Source of the DNA: Occallatibacter riparius
GTDB taxonomy: Bacteria; Acidobacteriota; Terriglobia; Terriglobales; Acidobacteriaceae
NCBI RefSeq assembly: GCF_025264625.1
Contig: NZ_CP093313.1
Location: forward strand, 1,240,001-1,304,000
Direction: 5' to 3'
Length of the DNA stretch: 64,000 nt
The notes beneath the pieces are model-generated. The model saw only the letters and a list, made by a program, of their open reading frames with translations, had not been told where the DNA came from and ran no database searches. The translations under genes and the position numbers were made by a program. Shown one piece after another: positions 35,200 through 42,430 of the stretch. Numbering within the stretch: position 1 is the first letter of the stretch; each line of letters starts with the position of its first letter.

Positions 35200-35218
35200 G
35201 CTCCCGTGTGACGGGAGC
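35200..35218 (+). other. Short hairpin upstream of the small secreted protein gene
   Basis: GCTCCCGT and ACGGGAGC form a perfect 8-bp stem around a three-base loop. It is not followed by a T run, so it is not a classical terminator. It lies about 40 bases upstream of the 35260 start, so it may be in the 5' leader. Confidence 0.4.
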
Positions 35219-35259
35219 CTGCATAACCCGAACGTGACTTCGTTCACCTGGAGGGAGCT

Positions 35260-35826
35260 ATGAACCGGCTTCTTTCCGCCAATATCTTCAGGAACGCTGC
35301 TGCGGCAGCCTTCCTCGTGCTGTTGTCCACCGCCTGTGCCGCAGTCACGGGCGACGCCGAAAAGATCTCCCAGTTGCTGCGCCAGGCCAAAACGGACGCG
35401 GTGCAGACCGCTAACGATGCCCTGCAGTTGGAGACATATTCCATGGCCAACATCCCCTGGCAGGTGCACTACTACCGCCTGGTTGCCACCGGAGACGGCG
35501 TGAACGCTCTGGTGAAGGATTGGAAGCAGCTTCAACAATTGCGCGACAAAGCCACTCCGGAGCAACAGGCCGTCATCGATCAGTTGGGAGAACTGCTTAA
35601 CGGCCTCGCGATCCGAGTTAACGCAGCCAGGCACTACCTCGCTCAGAACCCGAATGAGGTCAACATGCCCACATTCCACGATCAGATCCGCGCCAACAAC
35701 ACGGACATCCAGAATGCGTCCCTCGCGGTGTGTCAGTGCGCCTCGAAAGCTCGCCAGCTGCTTACCGCCAAGGTCGACAAGAACTCCGGTCCCGATTGTC
35801 CCGCCGCCCCCACCAAGGGGCGTTGA
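35260..35826 (+). CDS. Hypothetical secreted protein
   Basis: The 188-residue protein starts at ATG with GGAGGG about five bases upstream. A signal peptide (AAAAAFLVLLSTACAAVTG) ends near a cysteine in a poor lipobox context, so a lipoprotein is possible but not clear. The mature part is mainly helical (EKISQLLRQAKTDAVQTAND; LRDKATPEQQAVIDQLGELL; NGLAIRVNAARHYL) with a CQC pair near the end. Family not recognised. A strong terminator follows at 35840. Confidence 0.75.
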   Translation: MNRLLSANIFRNAAAAAFLVLLSTACAAVTGDAEKISQLLRQAKTDAVQTANDALQLETYSMANIPWQVHYYRLVATGDGVNALVKDWKQLQQLRDKATPEQQAVIDQLGELLNGLAIRVNAARHYLAQNPNEVNMPTFHDQIRANNTDIQNASLAVCQCASKARQLLTAKVDKNSGPDCPAAPTKGR

Positions 35827-35839
35827 AGCGGGAGGGACC

Positions 35840-35870
35840 AACGATGCCGTCCCATTGAGACGGCATCGTT
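35840..35870 (+). terminator. Rho-independent terminator
   Basis: AACGATGCCGTC and GACGGCATCGTT form a perfect 12-bp stem around a seven-base loop, followed by TTGTCTC. It lies 14 bases after the stop of the secreted protein gene. Confidence 0.85.
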
Positions 35871-35983
35871 TTGTCTCTGTGCCCCATCGGAACTCGCCTG
35901 CTGAACGCTTGCCCCTTACCTTGGTCGGTCCATACGACCGCAAACTGCGCGACCTGTACCAGAAGGGACGGGATCAGGAACGC

Positions 35984-36829
35984 TCATGACGTGGGCGAGA
36001 TCTTCTCTTCCCGGCCAATTCCGTTGAGCACTCCTACAAGAAGACGGAAGGCCAAGTATCGTGCCCTCTTGTTGTCTTCACTCGCGTTCCTGGCATCACC
36101 GAGACGCATGAATCCGTGATCTGCGCCGTCGTACATAACCGGTTTATAGACCCTCCCAGCCGCTTTCATCGCATCGGTCGTCGCGGGTAAAGTACTGTCC
36201 ACGTCCCCGTCGTTTCCTGCATAGAATCCATAGACGGGCGCGTTGATTGTGGTGACGTCAGCCGGCCCCGTTCCATAGAAGACGAACGCCGCGCTCAGGT
36301 CTTTGCGATGAGTAGCAAATGCAAAGGTCCGCCAGCCGCCCCATGAAAAGCCCACCACCACAACCTTGCCCTTGAACTCCGGAAGCTTCCTGGCATAATC
36401 CACCGTCGCATCAAGGTCGGCTGTCACGCCATCCGGATCAAGATCGGAGACAGCTCTCGTCACGTCGCTTTCGCTGGCGAAATCTCCGTAGCCGCCCCCG
36501 TTGGGACCGTGTCCACTCAGCAAATCGGGCGCAACCACCGTGAAGCCCTCGTCCGCAAGCTCGCCTGCCATATTCCTGGCCCAGTCGCTAAGACCGTAGA
36601 CCTCGTGAACCATTACCACGACCGGAGCATCTTCTTGAGGCTTGGCAGCACGAACCACGAGAACTCGCAGCGCGCGGCCATCATGCGTGATCGTCGCGTA
36701 CTCGCTGTGATGCCGCAGTTGGAGCCGCCAGAGCAGGATTCCCGTGGCAGCAATCAACGCAATCGCCACAGCAGCAGCGATCCTTCGCCGGTTCCTCTTT
36801 TGCCTGATTTCTGGTCGCGCTATATCCAT
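35984..36829 (-). CDS. Dienelactone-hydrolase-like protein, membrane-anchored
   Basis: The 281-residue protein has an N-terminal membrane helix (AAAVAIALIAATGILLWRLQ) followed by an alpha/beta hydrolase of the DLH family (VVMVHEVYGLSDWARNMAGE, VVAPDLLSGHG, VVVGFSWGGWRTFAFATHR, AAFVFYGTGPADV, DGADHGFMRLGD). The nucleophile elbow carries Ser (GFSWGG) where true dienelactone hydrolases have Cys, so it is more likely an esterase-type relative. The active domain probably faces the periplasm. Substrate unknown. Confidence 0.85.
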   Translation of the reverse strand: MDIARPEIRQKRNRRRIAAAVAIALIAATGILLWRLQLRHHSEYATITHDGRALRVLVVRAAKPQEDAPVVVMVHEVYGLSDWARNMAGELADEGFTVVAPDLLSGHGPNGGGYGDFASESDVTRAVSDLDPDGVTADLDATVDYARKLPEFKGKVVVVGFSWGGWRTFAFATHRKDLSAAFVFYGTGPADVTTINAPVYGFYAGNDGDVDSTLPATTDAMKAAGRVYKPVMYDGADHGFMRLGDARNASEDNKRARYLAFRLLVGVLNGIGREEKISPTS

Positions 36830-37175
36830 CGAAGACAGGAAGCAGCACTCTTCATACCAACCGCAACCATCGCTAACAATCTTCGACTCAGGAAGTTAAC
36901 GCGCAACGCCGTCACAGTGAATGACCGCTTTCAATTCAGACCGCTCAAATCCGGACACTTCATCCAGAGATATCGAGCCATGCGCTGGAATTTGGCAATG
37001 TGCGAATTCGCGGAATCCCGGTCTTATTCCGCCAGAAGCCGTCGGCTTAATGGAATTTTTTCCGCGCCGTCGAACCGGAGATGCCCGATAATGCGGGCGG
37101 CCTCCGCGGCACATCAAACTCGGCCCGAATCAGATCTCCCAGCCCTATTGTGCCGGAAGGCCTGGGAGTCCACCC
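36830..37175. other. Intergenic region
   Basis: Lies between divergent genes. No RNA gene, hairpin or convincing promoter was recognised. Confidence 0.4.
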
Positions 37176-37571
37176 GTGATCATCAAACTGCTCGTTGTCA
37201 CTTTCTTCCTATCCCTCGTCGTTGCGTGCCTCGTCGCATGGCTATTTCGCAAATCGATCAGCGCAATCATGAGCCGCATCATCCATGAGTCCCTGAGCAC
37301 CGCTTGGGTGCGCTACATGATGGTTGCGATCGTCGTTGTCGGCGTATCGGGCGGCGTGCGGCCCTGGGACTATGAAAAATACATCACGCCCCTGAAAGAT
37401 CAACCGCTGCCCGTCCTTAATTCCGATCGTTGGATCCTTGAAATCTACCGAACGGTGATTGGAACGGCGCAGGCCGAGGTGTGGATGCTCCTCGTCTTCT
37501 TCGTCTTCGCGCTTATCTCGTATGTGCTCGTTCGCAATGCGGAGTTAAGGCAAGGCAAGGTGCAGACCTGA
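37176..37571 (+). CDS. Hypothetical membrane protein
   Basis: The 131-residue protein from a GTG start has three hydrophobic segments (LLVVTFFLSLVVACLVAWLF, YMMVAIVVVGVSGGV, VWMLLVFFVFALISYVLV) and a soluble loop (RPWDYEKYITPLKDQPLPVL) between the second and third. Regular hydrophobic pattern and codon use support a real gene. Function unknown. Confidence 0.65.
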   Translation: MIIKLLVVTFFLSLVVACLVAWLFRKSISAIMSRIIHESLSTAWVRYMMVAIVVVGVSGGVRPWDYEKYITPLKDQPLPVLNSDRWILEIYRTVIGTAQAEVWMLLVFFVFALISYVLVRNAELRQGKVQT

Positions 37572-37611
37572 CGAGCATGCCCCCGCACGGTGTGTCCCGT
37601 ACTCGACCCGC

Positions 37612-38046
37612 TTACTGCGGCCCATACACGCTCAGCACGTGCCCATCGGGATCCTTGAAACTCGCCGCCCAGTCCGTTGCCGTCAGCGGATGCGGCGCCG
37701 CTTCAATGTGCACCCCTTTGCGGCTGAGCGCGCCTGCCGCCTGTTTCACATGCTCCACTGCAAACACGATCTCGCTCTCCCCCGCTTGGCGCCCCACTTC
37801 CGAGCTCACCACAATCGAAATTGACCCCGCATCAAAGAAGGCCAGATCGTCACTTTGGCTGTTGATCTTCAGCCCCAGCTTGCCGTGATAGAAATCCACG
37901 GCGCGGCCGACATCGGCCACGCCAAGCATCACAAAGCCGACCCGGCTAATAGGCGCAGCATCGACATTCGCCGAGCCCGACGGCGATTGGCTGAACAGAG
38001 GAAGCGACATCAAAACCGCGAGAAGAACTGCTCTGTGTCTTTTCAT
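37612..38046 (-). CDS. Exported VOC (glyoxalase/bleomycin-resistance) family protein
   Basis: From ATG 38046 the protein has 144 residues with a signal peptide (AVLLAVLMSLPLFSQ), unusual for this fold. The VOC domain follows (RVGFVMLGVADVGRAVDFYH, GKLGLKIN, FKDPDGHVLSVYGPQ). The normal metal ligands are only partly visible, so binding or enzymatic activity is open. It is 10 bases downstream of the AraC gene and probably in its operon. Confidence 0.8.
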   Translation of the reverse strand: MKRHRAVLLAVLMSLPLFSQSPSGSANVDAAPISRVGFVMLGVADVGRAVDFYHGKLGLKINSQSDDLAFFDAGSISIVVSSEVGRQAGESEIVFAVEHVKQAAGALSRKGVHIEAAPHPLTATDWAASFKDPDGHVLSVYGPQ

Positions 38047-38056
38047 GATTCCGGTT

Positions 38057-38989
38057 TTACGCGGAATTGCCGGCTGCCGCTTTCGATTTATTGCTAAATT
38101 GCGCCGCGTAATGCGAAGGCGTGACCCCAAATCGTTTTCGAAAAGCTGTGCTGAACGCGGCGGTCCCGCTGTAATGCGCATCGAGAGCGGCTTCCGTAAC
38201 CGCCACGCCGCGCCTCAGCAGTGCAGTCGCCCGCTCGAATCGAAGCCGCGCCTGATAACCCGCGGGAGATATCCCGAATGCCCGCTGAAATGTCCGTTGG
38301 AAGTGAAACGGCGACATGGCCGCCGCCCGTGCGGCCTCTGCCAGACTCGGCGGGGCCTCGCTGGAGGCATGAAGCAGCTCTCTCCCGCGCGACACCCGGC
38401 TCAGCAACTCGGCACGCGTAGAAGCTCGGGCCGCAGGGATGCTGCCGATCTGCCGCCGCGTCTCCTCACATAGCTCCAGCAGTTGCCACGCCAAAGCGTT
38501 GTAGAGTTCCTCCGCGCGCATGCCGTCGCCGCCCGATCGCGCCTGGCTCTCGAGCTCCGTCATCACGCGCGCAATCCCGGAGTTGATCGGCCGCAGCCGC
38601 GCTAGAAACAGAGCCCCGCTCCCTGTCCTGCCCGGGTCGTCCAGGCAGTGCGCATCCGCCCGCGTTCCATCCCGAAAAATCCCCTCCACGAATCCCGGCG
38701 CAAAAAACGCGCAGCAGGTAGTTACCGGCTCCGCGCTATCAATGTCCATGGAATAAGGCTCGCTCGCGTTGAGCACCAGAAAGCACGACGGATCGACCCA
38801 CACATCGCGCCGGCCCACGCGCCACGCCACCCGGCCGCTCGTCACACATTTGATCGAAAGCGGCCCCGGAAACTCCCTCACGGAATGGCGCCGCGCTCGC
38901 GCCCCCAGCACGCAGTTCCGCGTCCCCAAATCTGCGGACGCGGGCACGATGCTAGCCGCGGTAGTCGATCGCTGGGAAATCGGGCTCAT
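38057..38989 (-). CDS. AraC-family transcriptional regulator
   Basis: The 310-residue protein has an N-terminal cupin-like sensing domain (SIKCVTSGRVAWRVGRRDVW) and the C-terminal double helix-turn-helix of AraC regulators (SLAEAARAAAMSPFHFQRTF, QRAFGISPAGYQARLRFERA, AALDAHYSGTAAFSTAFRKR, FGVTPSHY). It is immediately upstream of the VOC gene on the same strand and probably regulates it. Confidence 0.9.
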   Translation of the reverse strand: MSPISQRSTTAASIVPASADLGTRNCVLGARARRHSVREFPGPLSIKCVTSGRVAWRVGRRDVWVDPSCFLVLNASEPYSMDIDSAEPVTTCCAFFAPGFVEGIFRDGTRADAHCLDDPGRTGSGALFLARLRPINSGIARVMTELESQARSGGDGMRAEELYNALAWQLLELCEETRRQIGSIPAARASTRAELLSRVSRGRELLHASSEAPPSLAEAARAAAMSPFHFQRTFQRAFGISPAGYQARLRFERATALLRRGVAVTEAALDAHYSGTAAFSTAFRKRFGVTPSHYAAQFSNKSKAAAGNSA

Positions 38990-39121
38990 CCTGCCCGATT
39001 CTGCCCAGCCCAGCCAGCCGCGTCAACCACTCTGATGCACCACGGCCAACCCCGCCCCCCACCCGGCCCGCACCACCCGGCCCGCCCTCAAATCATCCGC
39101 GCCCAACCAGCAGCTTCGAGC

Positions 39122-39916
39122 TCAGAAAATTGCCCGCACAACTCCGCCGTCCACCCGCAGCGCGGCTCCATTGGTGGCCGAAGACGCCTCGCCCGCGACA
39201 TACGTCACCATTGCCGCCACCTCCTCCACCGTCGCGAACCGCTTCAACAGAGACGACGGCCGGGCGTGCTCAAAGAACTCGCGCTCCACCTGCTCCTTCG
39301 GCTTGTTCTGGTGCCGCGCCAGATCCTCGACAAAGCCGCCCACCCCCTCTGACTCCGTCGGCCCCGGCAGAACCGAATTAACTGTCACTCCCGTTCCCGC
39401 AACCCCTTCCGCAATGCCGCGCGCAATCGCGATCTGCGCCGTCTTGGTCATGCCGTAGTGCACCATCTCCGTCGGTATCTGGATCGCCGACTCGCTCGAA
39501 ATGAAAATGATCCGTCCCCAGTTCTTTTCCAGCATGCCCTTCAAATAGTGGCGCGAAAGCCGAACCCCGCTCATCACGTTCACTTCAAAGAAGCGCATCC
39601 AGTCCTCGTCTGGAATCTCCGCAAACGCCTTCGGCTCGAAAATCCCCACGTTATTCACGAGGATGTCCACCGACGGCAGCGCCCCGATCACCTGCTCCGC
39701 GCCGGCAGCGGAGCCAAAGTCAGCCACCACCCCCTGCACCTGCGCTTCCGGCTGAACCTGCCGAATCGTGGCGATAGCCCCGTCAATCCTTTCCTGCGAC
39801 CGGCCGTTGATCCACACCTGCGCGCCTTCCGCAGCCAGCGACTGCGTGATAGCCAGTCCAATTCCCGCCGTTGATCCCGTGACAAGGGCTGTTTTCCCGC
39901 CGAGCTTCAGATCCAT
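39122..39916 (-). CDS. Short-chain dehydrogenase/reductase
   Basis: The 264-residue protein has the SDR cofactor motif ALVTGSTAGIGLAIT, the DILVNNVGIFEP motif, the catalytic Ser in IIFISSESAIQIP, the YxxxK in VHYGMTKTAQIAIA, and the C-terminal end ATNGAALRVDGGVV. The Arg in WINGRSQERI suggests NADP(H) preference. Substrate unknown; possibly a 3-oxoacyl or sugar reductase type. Confidence 0.9.
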   Translation of the reverse strand: MDLKLGGKTALVTGSTAGIGLAITQSLAAEGAQVWINGRSQERIDGAIATIRQVQPEAQVQGVVADFGSAAGAEQVIGALPSVDILVNNVGIFEPKAFAEIPDEDWMRFFEVNVMSGVRLSRHYLKGMLEKNWGRIIFISSESAIQIPTEMVHYGMTKTAQIAIARGIAEGVAGTGVTVNSVLPGPTESEGVGGFVEDLARHQNKPKEQVEREFFEHARPSSLLKRFATVEEVAAMVTYVAGEASSATNGAALRVDGGVVRAIF

Positions 39917-40528
39917 TCGTCTCCCTCTTTTCGATTGCAGTCGCTAGGATGCGCGCCCCTCCCTCTTCGATCCAAGCCCGAAAGTCTCCCGATCCCCCGG
40001 CCAAGCCGCTCCCAGACCCGCGTTTATCCCAAAATCTGAGCCTTTATCCGCCTCCGCACGTCTAAAAAACAGGGAACGGAAGAGCGAGACAACAGCGGCA
40101 CCTGCCCCATCTGGGAGCTCAAACAAGCAAATCGCCCCGAAGGGGCCTGGAATTGCCGGGCTCAAATGTGGTAATCTGTTGATCTCTGTAGGGATGCGCG
40201 CCCCTTTGCCCCACACATGAGCTGCGGCTCGCGGGCTAACTCAGGCTTGTCCTGAAGCGCTGGTCATCCTGTTCCGAGCGATCATTTTTGAAACCGCACT
40301 TTTTGCGGATGACCACAGGTCTGTCCGTGCGTTCCCTTTCGAATGCACCCCAGACATGGTCCTGTTGCGCGCGCGATCTGGAACGGCCTAAAACCGTTTA
40401 CCAAACGCCCGCATCACGTGATGGCATGCGAGGAATCGGCGCTCAGGCCACCTCCTCCCCCAGCCTTGGCTGGAACGCCGGATCGGCAGGACGGGATTAG
40501 CGGCTACGACCTGGAAAGCAGGAGCATT
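39917..40528. other. Intergenic region upstream of rpoD
   Basis: About 610 bases between divergent SDR and rpoD genes. The rpoD frame is open upstream to an ATG at 40343, but that part has no similarity to sigma factors and is probably leader. No promoter or structured RNA could be named with confidence. Confidence 0.45.
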
Positions 40529-42217
40529 TTGGCGATTGACGACAAATTCGAAGACGACATTCACAGCCTGATCGATACAGGCAAAGAGAAGGGCTACCTC
40601 ACCTACGGCGACGTCAACGAGATGATGCCGGACGAGATGGCCACCAATGCAGACGATGTGGACGATCTGCTCAGCACCATCAGCGGGCAGGGCATCGACC
40701 TTCTCGACGGACCCAAATTCGGCGCAGACAAGGACTTCGATCTCGAAGAAGGCGAAGACGTCGAGCTCGACCTCACCCCCGGCACGCTCGAAAAGACCAA
40801 CGACCCCGTCCGCATGTACCTGCGCGAGATGGGTACCGTTCCGCTGCTCACCCGCGAAGGCGAAGTTGAAATCGCCAAGCGCATTGAGCGCGGCCAGAAC
40901 CGCGTCCTCAAGGCCATCTCGCGTTCACCCATCGTGATCCGCGAAATCGTCGCCCTCGGCGAAGACCTCAAACGCGGCGTGCGCAACGTCAAGGAAGTCG
41001 TCGTATTCGACGAAGAAGAGCTCACCGAAGAGGTGGTGCAGACCCGCGTGCGCGCCACCGTCAGCCGCATCGACGCGCTCATCAAGCACCAGAAGAAGAT
41101 CGCGCAGCTTGACGAGAAGGCCGCCACCACGGCCGTCAAAAACAAGCCCAAGGAAGCGCGCCACGTCCGCTGGCTCATCGCCCGCGAAAAGGTGCTCATC
41201 TCCCGCATCGTGCGCGAGCTCAAGTACACCGCTCTCGAGCGCAAGCGCCTGCTCGACAAGGTCAACAAGACCGTCGACACCATGCGCACCCTCGAGCGCC
41301 AGATCCGCGCTCTCGACCAGAAGTTCGACGCCTCCAAAAGCGAGGAGCTGAAGAAGGAGTACCGGCGCCAGCAGAAGAACTGCAAAGTTGACCTCGAAAA
41401 GATCGAAGCCGACTCCGGCATCTCCATCGCCGACCTCAAGCGTACCCAGCGCGAGATGATCCAGGGCGACATGGACGCCGAGCAGGCCAAGCGCGAGCTC
41501 ATCGAAGCCAACCTGCGTCTCGTCGTCTCCATCGCGAAGAAGTACACCAACCGCGGCCTACAGTTCCTCGACCTCATTCAGGAAGGCAACATTGGCCTCA
41601 TGAAAGCGGTGGACAAGTTCGAATACCGCCGCGGCTACAAGTTCTCGACCTACGCCACCTGGTGGATCCGTCAGGCCATCACCCGCGCCATCGCGGACCA
41701 GGCCCGCACCATCCGTATCCCGGTGCACATGATCGAGACCATCAACAAGCTCATCCGCACCAGCCGCCAACTTGTGCAGGAACTGGGCCGCGAGCCGTCG
41801 TCTGAAGAGATCGCGCGCCGCATGGACATCCCTGTCGCGAAGGTCCGCAAGGTCCTCAAGATCGCGCAGGAGCCCATCTCGCTCGAGACTCCCATCGGCG
41901 AAGAGGAAGATTCGCACCTTGGCGACTTCATTGAAGACCGTCAGGCCGTATCGCCCTCTGAGGCCGTCATCAGCGTCAACCTGAAGGAGTACACCTCGCA
42001 GGTCCTGCGCACCCTCACGCCGCGTGAAGAGCGCGTCATCAAGATGCGCTTCGGACTCGAAGACGGCTCCGAGCACACTCTGGAGGAAGTCGGGCAATCA
42101 TTCCAGGTAACCAGGGAAAGAATCCGCCAGATCGAAGCCAAGGCGCTGCGCAAGCTGCGTCACCCCAGCCGCAGCCGCAAGCTGAAGGCCTTCGTCGAAG
42201 GCGTTAAAGAAATGTAG
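40529..42217 (+). CDS. rpoD: Primary sigma factor RpoD (sigma-70)
   Basis: The TTG at 40529 has AGGAG four to five bases upstream and opens [20 protein letters not shown], the usual start of this family, giving 562 residues; longer starts add non-homologous sequence. Region 1.1 is followed by region 1.2 ([20 protein letters not shown]), a non-conserved region, region 2 ([40 protein letters not shown]), region 3, and region 4 ([40 protein letters not shown]). It directs RNA polymerase to housekeeping promoters. A GC-rich terminator follows at 42284. Confidence 0.95.
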   Translation: MAIDDKFEDDIHSLIDTGKEKGYLTYGDVNEMMPDEMATNADDVDDLLSTISGQGIDLLDGPKFGADKDFDLEEGEDVELDLTPGTLEKTNDPVRMYLREMGTVPLLTREGEVEIAKRIERGQNRVLKAISRSPIVIREIVALGEDLKRGVRNVKEVVVFDEEELTEEVVQTRVRATVSRIDALIKHQKKIAQLDEKAATTAVKNKPKEARHVRWLIAREKVLISRIVRELKYTALERKRLLDKVNKTVDTMRTLERQIRALDQKFDASKSEELKKEYRRQQKNCKVDLEKIEADSGISIADLKRTQREMIQGDMDAEQAKRELIEANLRLVVSIAKKYTNRGLQFLDLIQEGNIGLMKAVDKFEYRRGYKFSTYATWWIRQAITRAIADQARTIRIPVHMIETINKLIRTSRQLVQELGREPSSEEIARRMDIPVAKVRKVLKIAQEPISLETPIGEEEDSHLGDFIEDRQAVSPSEAVISVNLKEYTSQVLRTLTPREERVIKMRFGLEDGSEHTLEEVGQSFQVTRERIRQIEAKALRKLRHPSRSRKLKAFVEGVKEM

Positions 42218-42283
42218 CACCTCCGGTGCGGGTGACTGCGCCTTCGGCGCCATCCGTACTCTGGTCAGATCATCAACAACAAA

Positions 42284-42309
42284 GGCCGCAGCTCCCCCGA
42301 GCCGCGGCC
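42284..42309 (+). terminator. Terminator after rpoD
   Basis: GGCCGC and GCGGCC with inner GCTC/GAGC pairing form a strong hairpin followed by TTCTTGTT, 67 bases after the rpoD stop. Confidence 0.7.
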
Positions 42310-42379
42310 TTCTTGTTCTGAGGATGCTTCACCGCTCGCCGAAACTGCGCCTCGCATACGAAACCACTAACCCATGCAC

Positions 42380-42408
42380 TGTCATCCAGAGCGCAGCGAA
42401 GGATCTGC
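42380..42408. repeat. Intergenic repeat unit
   Basis: The sequence GTCATCCAGAGCGCAGCGAA followed by GGATCTGC resembles a short intergenic repeat I know from many Acidobacteriota genomes (GTCATyCTGAGCG...GAATCTGC). Only one clear copy is in this window, so the call rests on memory of the motif. Confidence 0.5.
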
Positions 42409-42430
42409 GGTTGCCGTTCCACGACCAAAC

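Larger units (their letters stand above)
34904..35259. other. Intergenic region with a tandem repeat and a hairpin
   Basis: Lies between the divergent sensor-regulator gene and the small secreted protein gene. It contains an exact 12-bp tandem duplication (35139-35162) and a tight hairpin (35200-35218). No gene is recognised. Confidence 0.45.
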
